Assembly: GCA_020048595.1 (NCBI GenBank)
Contig: JAIFMH010000149.1
Span: forward strand, 1 to 8,673
Direction: 5' to 3'
Origin: Bacteroidota bacterium
GTDB taxonomy: Bacteria > Bacteroidota > Bacteroidia > Bacteroidales > UBA4417
Length of the DNA: 8,673 nt
Shown: piece by piece, positions 1 through 6,157 of the stretch
Layout of the letters: every line of letters starts with the position of its first letter
Numbering within the stretch: the stretch's first letter is position 1
The notes under the pieces: generated by a model
Told to the model about the DNA's origin: nothing
What the model saw: only the letters and a program-made list of their open reading frames with translations
Databases searched by the model: none
Program-made: the position numbers and the translations under genes

Positions 1-672
1 GGGGCCAGTATTGCATACACCCTCGATGGCTCTGATCCTAAGGTAAATTCGGCAATATATACTGTGCCGCTCAAAATAACCGCTTCCGCGCTTTTAAAAA
101 CTATGGCCTTTAAGGTTGGACTTGCCGAAAGCTATATTGATAGTGCGTCGTACACCATCAAAGTTTCGCCTCCTGTGTTTTTACCGGAAAGCAATACATT
201 CAGTAACTCCGTCATGGTCAACATTTCGTGTATTACACCTGGAGCGAATATTTATTATGCCATCAACGAAACGCCAACTGCAAGTTCCACACTTTACACC
301 ACCCCGTTCGAAATTAATTCCTCCTGTTTCATAAAAGCAATTGCCATCAAGCCGGGTTTAACTTCGAGTACCACAGTAAAGAAAGGACTTACCCTTGTAA
401 CAGGTATCGAAGATATTAAAAGTGATGAATTAGTTGTTTACCCCAATCCATCCGATAACGGGAATTTTAAAATTAAGCTTCCACCCGGATTGAAAAATGA
501 AAAAGCATCGCTTCAGGTTACCAATATTTTAGGCAAAGTTGTTTATAGAGAAACTATTGCAGCCCCGGATAATGGTATTCTTGATTTTTCAGAACCTTTG
601 AAAAGTGGCTGTTATTTTATAAACATTTCTACCACTCATCTTAACAAAACTATTAAATTAATCGTAAGATAA
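1..672 (+). CDS. C-terminal part of a secreted T9SS cargo protein with chitobiase-type C-terminal repeats (5' end outside the window)
   Basis: The frame is open from base 1, so this is the last 223 residues of a longer protein; the GTG at 64 is internal. Residues 1-53 and about 55-126 are two copies of the chitobiase/beta-hexosaminidase C-terminal type repeat (CHB_HEX_C_1), seen as PGA-I-YY followed by a T/S-rich turn, a LY--P or IY--P strand and a K-A-A-K-G strand (for example GANIYYAINETPTASSTLY at 81-99). From about residue 145 comes a type A T9SS sorting domain: VYPNPSDNGNF, a central LQVTNILGKVVY strand and the end KTIKLIVR. In this family the tail sends the protein through the outer membrane by type IX secretion, often with surface anchoring. 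The repeats are non-catalytic and typical of large extracellular enzymes or adhesins, so the enzymatic function, if any, lies upstream and cannot be stated. A hairpin terminator follows 73 nt after the stop. Confidence 0.88.
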   Translation, partial: GASIAYTLDGSDPKVNSAIYTVPLKITASALLKTMAFKVGLAESYIDSASYTIKVSPPVFLPESNTFSNSVMVNISCITPGANIYYAINETPTASSTLYTTPFEINSSCFIKAIAIKPGLTSSTTVKKGLTLVTGIEDIKSDELVVYPNPSDNGNFKIKLPPGLKNEKASLQVTNILGKVVYRETIAAPDNGILDFSEPLKSGCYFINISTTHLNKTIKLIVR

Positions 673-744
673 AATCTTGTATTAGCTGCTCAGTATCTCA
701 TTCCGAAACAAGCTTATTAAAAAGTAAATCTTGTTGTTAGAGTT

Positions 745-785
745 TAGCTCCAATGTGACAGAAATCGCATTGGAGCTATTTCTTT
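745..785 (+). terminator. Intrinsic terminator after the T9SS cargo gene
   Basis: A 14-bp stem pairs 745-758 with 765-778 (core AGCTCCAATG with CATTGGAGCT, one G.U pair, loop CAGAAA) and is followed by TTTCTTT. There is no T-run on the opposite strand, so it points rightward and fits the end of the gene stopping at 672. It is also placed to stop anything arriving from the left before the convergent valS gene. Confidence 0.75.
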
Positions 786-787
786 AA

Positions 788-1043
788 ACTGCTTATCTCC
801 TTCGGTCAGGTTTGATTTTTCTTTTTGATTTAAGAACAAGGAATATTGATTAACGATTTATGAAGTTTAGCATAATTCATTGATATTCAACACACATCAA
901 AAAATCAAAAATCGTTAACAAGCGAAGCGACTCATGAGCACGTTTTAAAATAAGCAATGAGCGAATAATCCTTGTTCTTAATTCCATTTTTAGTAATCCA
1001 ATCTGCAAAATACTTCCCAACTTGTTTAAAGTGGATAAGCAGT
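788..1043. repeat. Nested imperfect inverted repeat between convergent genes
   Basis: This gene-free stretch is built from several nested inverted pairs. The outermost is ACTGCTTATC at 788-797 with GATAAGCAGT at 1034-1043. Inside it, TTAAGAACAAGGA at 830-842 pairs with TCCTTGTTCTTAA at 969-981, continuing after one mismatch by four more pairs. Within that, TTAACGATTT at 850-859 pairs with AAATCGTTAA at 909-918. An A/T-rich pair (822-831 with 902-911) overlaps these, and CTCATGAG at 931-938 is a small palindrome. No convincing ORF lies inside. It could be a decayed MITE-like element, a REP-type cluster, or a structured 3' region for valS; the sequence alone does not decide. The 13-bp arms would be MITE-like termini, but I see no clear target-site duplication. 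Confidence 0.6.
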
Positions 1044-1054
1044 ATAATAAAATA

Positions 1055-1090
1055 TCTCCGTGTTCCTTTGAGCCTCCGTGCCTCAGTGGT
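1055..1090. repeat. Four-unit 9-nt-period repeat (yCTCyGTGy type)
   Basis: The stretch divides into four 9-nt units: TCTCCGTGT, TCCTTTGAG, CCTCCGTGC and CTCAGTGGT. On the minus strand it reads as a series of CAC-GAG blocks starting from TTTTAACCAC. I recognise this as a degenerate intergenic repeat that recurs in many environmental bacterial genomes, usually close to gene ends. Here it begins about 22 nt beyond the valS stop codon. No function is known to me. Confidence 0.6.
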
Positions 1091-1112
1091 TAAAACTATA
1101 ACTCTAAAAGCC

Positions 1113-3671
1113 TTACTTCTTCAGCATCAAAATCTGCTCTTCAATCGTTTTGATCTTTAGCTCGGCATCATTCATTTTATGTCGTTCAACGTCAACAATC
1201 TCGGGCTTGGCATTGGCAACAAACCTTTCATTCGAAAGTTTTACCATAACGCTTTTCAGAAATCCACGGGTATATTCCAGTTCCAGGTTTAGTTTTTCGA
1301 TTTCTGCTTCCGCATCGATTTTATCACCCAGCGGAACATAAAATTCATTTCCTTTAATCAGGAAGGAGGATGCTCCGGTAACTTTTTCAGTCACGTATCT
1401 GATTGGTGACAAGTTACAGAGTTTCTCAATAAGTGAATCAAACAGCAGGTTTGGAATCTCCTTGCTTGGTTTCAGGATAAACAAATCAAGCTGGTCCTTT
1501 ATCGGTATATTTTTATCCTTACGAATGGTTCGGATTGAAGTGACAATCTCGAGCGTATACTTTGAATCTTCATGCAATAAATGCCAGATTTCTTCAGTAA
1601 TAAATGGCATAAATGGATGTAGTACCTGCATGATATCCGAAAATAACTTTACCGCTGCTTTGTAGGTTTCACCATCAATAGGTTGCTGGTAAGCCGGCTT
1701 AATCATTTCGAGAAACCATGAACAGAAATCGTCCCACACCAGTTTATATGCCCCCATAAGTGCATCACTAAGACGATATTTGTCGTAATGATCGTTTATT
1801 TCAGAAAGTGCTTCATAAAAGCGCGACCTGAACCAGGTTACCGAAAGTGCTGCATACATAGGTTGCTGCAGACTCTTATCAACTTCCCACCCTTTGATAA
1901 GGCGAAATGCATTCCACACTTTATTTGAAAAATTCCGACCTTGCTCACATAATGATTCATCAAACGGTAGGTCGTTACCTGCCGGCGATGTCAGCAACAT
2001 TCCAACACGAACTCCATCAGCTCCGTACTGCTCAATCAATTTAATCGGATCAGGAGAATTACCCAGCGATTTCGACATTTTACGGCCAAGCTTATCGCGT
2101 ACAATACCAGTAAGATACACATTTTTAAACGGAATATCCTTGCGATATTCCTGACCGGCCATAATCATACGGGCTACCCAGAAGAAGAGAATTTCAGGAG
2201 CTGTTACCAGGTCATTAGTTGGATAATAGTATTTAATATCCTCATTTTCAGGATTACGGATACCATCAAAAACCGAAATCGGCCAAAGCCATGATGAAAA
2301 CCAAGTATCCAGTACATCTTCATCCTGACGAAGTTCAGCCAGGGTGATTTTCGGAAATTTAGCCAATGCTTTTCCTAAAGCTTCTTCTGCCGAACGGGCA
2401 ACAATGATACTTCCATCGGGTAAATAGAAAGCCGGGATACGCTGTCCCCACCATAACTGGCGGCTGATACACCAGTCGCGGACATTCTCCATCCAATGGC
2501 GATAGGTATTTTTAAATTTATCGGGATGAAATTTAACAATATCGTTGTTTACTATATCAAGTGCAGGCTTGGCCATGTCAGCCATTTTAAGAAACCATTG
2601 CATCGAGAGTTTTGGCTCTATAGCAACATGGGTCCGCTCGCTATAACCAACCTTATTGGTGTATTCTTCTATTTTTACAAGATTTCCGGAAGCTTCCAGA
2701 TCTTTTACTATCAGATCTCGGACAGCAAAGCGGTCGAGACCGATATACATCTGAGCTTTTTCACTCAATGTGCCATCCGGGTTGAAAATATCAATGCTTT
2801 CCAGATTATACTTTTGCCCGATGAGGTAATCGTTCACATCATGAGCCGGAGTAATCTTAAGGCAACCTGTACCAAATTCGCGATCAACATATTCGTCGCT
2901 GATCATAGGAATGGAACGGCCAAGCAAAGGAACAATAACACGCTTACCTTCAAGATGTTTAAAGCGAACATCTTCAGGATGGTAACAAACGGCAGTATCA
3001 CCTAAGATGGTTTCGGGACGTGTAGTGGCAATGGTAACCCATTCATCTTCTGATCCTTCAACTTTATACCGCAGGTAATACAATTTACTCTGAACTTCAC
3101 GAAAAATAACTTCCTCGTCCGAAAGTGCTGTCAAAGCAGCCGGATCCCAGTTCACCATCCGGACTCCACGGTAAATCAATCCTTTGTTATACAAATCGAT
3201 AAATACCTGAATTACCGACTCATAGCGTGGTTCGTCCATAGTAAAACAGGTGCGGTCCCAATCGCAGGAAGCGCCTAGTTTTTTGAGTTGTTCGAGAATA
3301 ATGCCACCATGTTTTTCTTTCCATTCCCAGGCATGCTCTAAAAAGGATTCGCGTGTTAGATCAGATTTTTCAATTCCTTCCTCTTTAAGCTTAGCAACAA
3401 CTTTTGCCTCGGTAGCTATGGATGCATGATCCGTTCCCGGTACCCAGCAGGCATTTTTTCCGGTCATACGGGCACGACGTATCAACACATCCTGAATGGT
3501 ATTGTTTAACATATGACCCATATGCAACACACCGGTAACATTAGGGGGTGGAATTACAATGGTGTATGGTTCCCTGTCATCAGGAACAGAGCGGAAGTAT
3601 TTATTTTCGAGCCAGAAGCTGTACCATTTATCTTCAATTAATCTGGGATCGTATTTGCTGGGGATTTCCAT
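1113..3671 (-). CDS. valS: Valyl-tRNA synthetase
   Basis: This cytoplasmic class Ia aminoacyl-tRNA synthetase charges tRNA-Val with valine using ATP and hydrolyses mischarged threonine in an editing domain. The 852-residue product has the N-terminal motif PPPNVTGVLHMGH (41-53, the HIGH signature as HMGH), the CP1 editing domain at about 205-345 with ATTRPETILGDTAV, the CISRQLWWGQRIP block (401-413), VTAPEILFFWVARM, and KMSKS at 531-535. The anticodon-binding domain follows, and a C-terminal coiled coil (about 787-850) is typical of ValS. The reading frame can be extended to a TTG at 3716, but the ATG at 3671 (MEIPSKYDP) matches the usual family N-terminus and the longer form would begin upstream of the likely promoter at 3704-3711. 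The protein is slightly short: after ITEEIWHLLHE the usual GESL...WP segment of the anticodon domain appears to be missing. No clear U-run terminator follows the stop. Confidence 0.96.
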   Translation of the reverse strand: MEIPSKYDPRLIEDKWYSFWLENKYFRSVPDDREPYTIVIPPPNVTGVLHMGHMLNNTIQDVLIRRARMTGKNACWVPGTDHASIATEAKVVAKLKEEGIEKSDLTRESFLEHAWEWKEKHGGIILEQLKKLGASCDWDRTCFTMDEPRYESVIQVFIDLYNKGLIYRGVRMVNWDPAALTALSDEEVIFREVQSKLYYLRYKVEGSEDEWVTIATTRPETILGDTAVCYHPEDVRFKHLEGKRVIVPLLGRSIPMISDEYVDREFGTGCLKITPAHDVNDYLIGQKYNLESIDIFNPDGTLSEKAQMYIGLDRFAVRDLIVKDLEASGNLVKIEEYTNKVGYSERTHVAIEPKLSMQWFLKMADMAKPALDIVNNDIVKFHPDKFKNTYRHWMENVRDWCISRQLWWGQRIPAFYLPDGSIIVARSAEEALGKALAKFPKITLAELRQDEDVLDTWFSSWLWPISVFDGIRNPENEDIKYYYPTNDLVTAPEILFFWVARMIMAGQEYRKDIPFKNVYLTGIVRDKLGRKMSKSLGNSPDPIKLIEQYGADGVRVGMLLTSPAGNDLPFDESLCEQGRNFSNKVWNAFRLIKGWEVDKSLQQPMYAALSVTWFRSRFYEALSEINDHYDKYRLSDALMGAYKLVWDDFCSWFLEMIKPAYQQPIDGETYKAAVKLFSDIMQVLHPFMPFITEEIWHLLHEDSKYTLEIVTSIRTIRKDKNIPIKDQLDLFILKPSKEIPNLLFDSLIEKLCNLSPIRYVTEKVTGASSFLIKGNEFYVPLGDKIDAEAEIEKLNLELEYTRGFLKSVMVKLSNERFVANAKPEIVDVERHKMNDAELKIKTIEEQILMLKK

Positions 3672-3703
3672 AAAAGTAACAGGTGATTTCGTTTTTGAGC
3701 GTG

Positions 3704-3711
3704 CAAAGGTA
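3704..3711 (-). promoter_or_regulatory. Bacteroidota-type promoter (-7 box) for valS
   Basis: On the minus strand the sequence is TACCTTTG, a full match to the TAnnTTTG -7 element. The expected -33 TTTG about 19-20 nt upstream is weak (around TTAA). Transcription would begin a few bases further left, near 3698-3700, giving a leader of roughly 30 nt to the ATG at 3671 and placing the alternative TTG start (3714-3716) outside the transcript. Confidence 0.65.
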
Positions 3712-3919
3712 GACAAACCGGATGAAATTTTTAACTGGAAAGTTTGGTAAATTATGTTAACAGCTTTTTAATGGATTTATGCGCAATCAACTATTTATCA
3801 TGATATTGCGGTAATAAGGCTGTAATGGCATTGTGCAGGTATTTCAAGAATTTTTATTTCTGAATGTATCGCGCTATATTCGGTTTTATAAAATTATTTC
3901 AGTTTGCTATTCGTTTGTG

Positions 3920-3927
3920 TATATTTG
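3920..3927 (+). promoter_or_regulatory. Bacteroidota-type promoter (-7 box) for the potassium channel gene
   Basis: The sequence TATATTTG matches the TAnnTTTG -7 element exactly; no good -33 TTTG lies at the normal spacing. A start near 3932 gives a leader of about 80 nt before the ATG at 4015. Together with the valS promoter this makes 3672-4014 a divergent promoter region of 343 nt; between 3717 and 3919 I see only AT-rich DNA without ORF, tRNA or clear hairpin. Confidence 0.55.
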
Positions 3928-4014
3928 TTGAGATCAATCCTTATATTTTTTATTGATCCGGATTGTGATTTCATAACTAAAGTCCCTGAAAAAGAACTAA
4001 CCTATTTTGTCCTG

Positions 4015-4866
4015 ATGGAGCAGAAAAAAAAATTACACGAACGGGTTGTTCATTATTTTAAAGATAACCGTATCAGAAATACAGTTATCAAAGGTATTGC
4101 AGGGTATCTTGTTATCGTTCTGATTTTCGGGATAATTTTCTACCTTTTCGATAGTCTTTCAACAAACATCATGGACCCCAATAAGGAGGTTAGTTTGATC
4201 GATTATTTATATTTTAGCCTCGTCACATTTTCAACAATAGGCTATGGAGAGATCATCCCAACCGGACTTGCAGGGAAGGTTATTATTATGATTGAATCGT
4301 GTATCGGATTGGCTTACACTCCGTTCTTCGGAGGATACCTGGCTTATCTTTTTATCCAGCGGCCAAAGGATTTTTTTCTCACTGAAAATGTCTTTTTGCG
4401 ACATCACAATGATAAAATTTATCTATCAGCACGTGTTGGTAACAGTGGCAAACCAATTGTTGACTGCGAAGCTTCAATCGCAATGTTTCTGATTGAAAAC
4501 AATGTAAAAAAAACCTTGCTGAAAGAACATTTCTCACGTCCAATGGTCGAAATTTCGTGGTATATTAACCTAAGGCTTGATGATCCCGAAAATCCGATTC
4601 CTTTGCAGCATTTGCATACAGTACTTGCAAATCCTGAAAATTGCCTGATACGCATCACGTTTTCAGGACAGGATGCTGCTTCGGGTAACCTGGTTCATTT
4701 GTTCAAGTATTACAAGGCCCAGGATATCCGACGTGGCGGAAGTTTTCTGGATGTATATAAGTGGGAAGGAGTGGAAAGAATAATTATCAACTGGAATAAT
4801 TTCAATAAAACAGCTGAGATCGACAAGGCACAAAATGAAGAAATAGACAGGTTGTTAAATTGTTAA
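4015..4866 (+). CDS. Inward-rectifier-like (Kir/KirBac family) potassium channel
   Basis: This inner-membrane channel subunit of 283 residues is expected to form a tetrameric K+ pore. It has a short charged cytoplasmic N-terminus (1-27), a first membrane helix at about 28-47 (GIAGYLVIVLIFGIIFYLF), a pore loop with the selectivity filter TIGYG at 74-78 inside TFSTIGYGEIIP, and a second helix at about 87-114. The remaining 165 residues resemble the Kir cytoplasmic beta domain: a RPK link after helix 2, then DKIYLSARVGNSGKPIVDCE at 133-152, matching the LMFRVGN...E block of Kir channels, and a later LIRITFSGQDAASGNLVH strand pair. The frame can be extended to a TTG at 3904, but that would include the likely promoter at 3920-3927, so the ATG at 4015 is preferred. 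The gating ligand and physiological role are not visible; valS next door is divergent and unrelated. Confidence 0.85.
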   Translation: MEQKKKLHERVVHYFKDNRIRNTVIKGIAGYLVIVLIFGIIFYLFDSLSTNIMDPNKEVSLIDYLYFSLVTFSTIGYGEIIPTGLAGKVIIMIESCIGLAYTPFFGGYLAYLFIQRPKDFFLTENVFLRHHNDKIYLSARVGNSGKPIVDCEASIAMFLIENNVKKTLLKEHFSRPMVEISWYINLRLDDPENPIPLQHLHTVLANPENCLIRITFSGQDAASGNLVHLFKYYKAQDIRRGGSFLDVYKWEGVERIIINWNNFNKTAEIDKAQNEEIDRLLNC

Positions 4867-4870
4867 TAGG

Positions 4871-4922
4871 AAATGGGAAATAGAAAATGGGAAACAAAAA
4901 ACAGGTAATGAAAAACAGGTAA
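4871..4922. repeat. Purine-rich short direct repeats after the channel gene
   Basis: AAATGGGAAA occurs at 4871-4880 and 4885-4894 (14-nt period), followed by AAAAACAGGTAA at 4897-4908 and 4911-4922 (again 14-nt period). The array starts 4 nt after the channel stop codon and is almost free of pyrimidines on this strand. It looks like slippage-generated low-complexity DNA; no function is suggested. Confidence 0.65.
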
Positions 4923-4996
4923 CAGAAAGTAGTTTATAGAAAATTTATAGTAAAGATATAGATCATGCATCACTAAAAAAGCATACATTCATTTAA

Positions 4997-5044
4997 GCCC
5001 TGAAAGGGCGCAATACATAAAAACCGGGGGTGCAGCCCTCGGTT
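4997..5044. repeat. REP-like double hairpin element
   Basis: Two adjacent hairpins are separated by 12 nt. The first is GCCCTGAAAGGGC (4997-5009, 5-bp stem, loop GAA). The second pairs 5022-5030 with 5036-5044 (AACCGGGGG with CCCTCGGTT, one G.T pair, loop TGCAG). The combination of AAGCCCTGAAAGGGCG followed by a GGGTGCAGCCC hairpin is a recurrent intergenic repeat in Bacteroidota genomes, by my recollection. On the minus strand the second hairpin is followed by TTTTTATG and could stop leftward transcripts, although no leftward gene is present here. It lies 44 nt upstream of the start-less DUF1080 frame. Confidence 0.6.
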
Positions 5045-5088
5045 AAAAGAAAAAAACAAGAAGATTCCAAAATATAAAACCACACTAA

Positions 5089-5649
5089 AAATCAGCCTGG
5101 TGTCAACAAGGATATGTCAATCTTTTCAATGGTAAAGACCTTACCGGCTGGACGGTTCATGGTACCGAAAAATGGTATGTTGAAAATGGCGAGCTTGTCT
5201 GCGAAAGTGGCCCGGATAAACAATACGGTTACCTATCAACGGATAAATCATATTATAATTTCGAACTCTCAGTTCAATTTAAGCTGGAAGCAAATGGCAA
5301 CAGTGGAGTTTTCATCCGCTCTGGCATTGAGGGTACAAAAATCAGCGGATGGCAGGTTGAAGTAGCACCCCCTGATCAGCATACCGGAGGAATCTACGAA
5401 TCGTACGGGCGTGGATGGCTAATACAACCTGAACAAGAGGATGAAAAAATGCTGAAAGCTGACGACTGGAATACCATGTTAATTAAGGTTCAGAAAGATG
5501 AAATAACTTCATGGCTCAACGGAAAGGAAATGATACACCTGAAAGATGAAAAAATAGGAGCCGGGAAAGGATTTATTGCATTACAGATACATGATGGTGG
5601 TGGAATTAAAGTGCGGTGGAAAAACATATTAATAAAGGAGTTAAAATAA
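5089..5649 (+). pseudogene. DUF1080 / 3-keto-disaccharide hydrolase-like protein lacking a start codon and signal peptide
   Basis: The frame between the stop at 5086-5088 and the stop at 5647-5649 encodes a nearly complete DUF1080 domain (PF06439, concanavalin/jelly-roll type fold; characterised members cleave 3-keto-glycosides, others are uncharacterised). Visible family blocks are YVNLFNGKDLTGW right at the start, WYVENGELVC, YYNFELSVQFKLEANGNSGVFIR, GWQVEV, HTGGIYE, DDWNTMLIKV, ITSWLNGKEM, GFIALQIHDGGGIKVRWKNI and the end IKELK. There is no ATG, GTG, TTG or CTG codon in frame before the domain begins; the first in-frame ATG is at 5449, in the second half. The N-terminal signal or lipoprotein peptide normal for this secreted family is also missing, and neither other frame upstream supplies one. 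The coding part has no internal stop, so the loss is recent, or the sequence has an error. The REP-like element just upstream may mark the breakpoint. Confidence 0.6.
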
Positions 5650-6004
5650 TTTTCAAAATTCTGTATATTTATGCAGCAATCCGGAATTTTTATTAGTTTC
5701 TCTTTGAACTTCAAATTACATACTTTCCGTATCACCTCATATAGCAAATGGTATTTCTTCTCTCATTGAAAACCACCATTTATCCCTGTGTTTAATTCTA
5801 AGATTTAACTTTTACTTAGTTGAAAGCATTAAGAGATTCACTGAATTCTTTATATCATAACACTTTGTGAAAATCTTTTAAATAAACTTAACTTGTTGTG
5901 CTATTGCGGATAACTCAATAAAATTTTCGAATATTTTCGATTGCGATCACTTTCAAAATAGTATCATCATGTAGGAATCCGATAACTACCTGAAAATTAA
6001 ATTG
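5650..6004. other. AT-rich intergenic region with no supported feature
   Basis: I see no gene, RNA or repeat here. A weak A/T-rich stem pairs 5655-5663 with 5682-5690 around an 18-nt loop, just after the DUF1080 stop; it is followed by only TATTAG and is a poor terminator candidate. The right end carries the gltB leader promoter. Confidence 0.5.
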
Positions 6005-6012
6005 TATATTTG
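6005..6012 (+). promoter_or_regulatory. Bacteroidota-type promoter (-7 box) for the gltB leader
   Basis: TATATTTG is an exact match to TAnnTTTG; the -33 region is weak. The predicted transcript start at about 6016-6019 leaves roughly 14 nt before the leader ORF and a leader of about 178 nt before gltB. Confidence 0.65.
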
Positions 6013-6031
6013 CAGTTCAAAACGAATAAAA

Positions 6032-6094
6032 ATGCATACTTCCAGCTCAATCCTTTCATTCCGGTTTTTCAAACATCTCCTTATTTCAGGTTGA
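6032..6094 (+). CDS. Candidate 20-residue leader peptide of gltB
   Basis: The ORF starts with an ATG in an A-rich context (AATAAAAATG), suitable for initiation in this phylum, about 14 nt after the predicted transcript start, and ends at TGA 6092-6094. Its product begins MHTSSSILS, continues with F10-R11-F12-F13-K14-H15 and ends LLISG. Its stop codon overlaps the 5' strand of an antiterminator helix, and codons 10-13 lie where a stalled ribosome would cover segment 1 but leave segment 2 free. This is the placement expected of an attenuation leader peptide rather than of a functional small protein. It has five Ser and three Phe codons but no Gln or Glu codon, so its link to glutamate synthesis is not direct. 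Translation is inferred from position only. Confidence 0.45.
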   Translation: MHTSSSILSFRFFKHLLISG

Positions 6095-6135
6095 GAATGG
6101 TAATTTATATCGTGTTTATGATAACCGTTCTCTGA
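6046..6135 (+). promoter_or_regulatory. Protector and antiterminator pairings of the gltB attenuator
   Basis: Two alternative helices compete with the downstream terminator. The antiterminator pairs GAGAATGGT (6093-6101) with ACCGTTCTC (6124-6132): nine pairs, one G.U, 22-nt loop. It uses the same bases as the 5' arm of the terminator, so only one can form. A possible protector pairs CTCAATC (6046-6052) with GGTTGAG (6089-6095), seven pairs with one G.U, and would sequester the antiterminator arm. A ribosome at the leader stop codon (6092-6094) would cover 6093-6101 and favour termination; one stalled near codons 10-13 would block the protector and favour readthrough. Confidence 0.5.
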
Positions 6136-6157
6136 AAAATCAGAGGACGTTTTTTTT
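6126..6157 (+). terminator. Intrinsic terminator in the gltB leader (attenuator)
   Basis: CGTTCTCTGA (6126-6135) pairs over ten positions, one of them U.G, with TCAGAGGACG (6140-6149) around an AAAA loop, and is followed directly by eight T residues (6150-6157). It is the best-formed rho-independent terminator in the window, and it sits between the promoter and gltB, 38 nt before the gltB ATG. No T-run exists on the other strand. If it is not relieved, the product is a leader RNA of about 140 nt. Confidence 0.82.

Noticed and set aside
64..672. A complete gene starting at the GTG at 64
   Set aside because: The frame is open to base 1 and the upstream codons complete a chitobiase-type repeat, so the GTG is internal and the gene is truncated by the window edge.
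830..981. An insertion sequence or a TTAA-specific transposon because both arms end in TTAA
   Set aside because: No transposase frame fits within 152 nt and TTAA at both ends is simply part of the inverted arms; no duplicated target site is visible.
1055..1090. CRISPR array from the regular short repeats
   Set aside because: Units are 9 nt without spacers and are degenerate; there are no 23-40 nt repeats and no cas genes.
2496..3005. A 169-codon plus-strand frame opposite valS
   Set aside because: It is antisense to the conserved editing domain of valS and has no recognisable domain; it is a compositional shadow.
5114..5365. An ATG-started 83-codon frame overlapping the DUF1080 region
   Set aside because: It is out of frame with the clear DUF1080 motifs and resembles no protein; it is a shadow of the real coding frame.
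5655..5691. Terminator after the DUF1080 frame
   Set aside because: The stem is almost all A/T with an 18-nt loop and no real T-run follows, so it is too weak to call.
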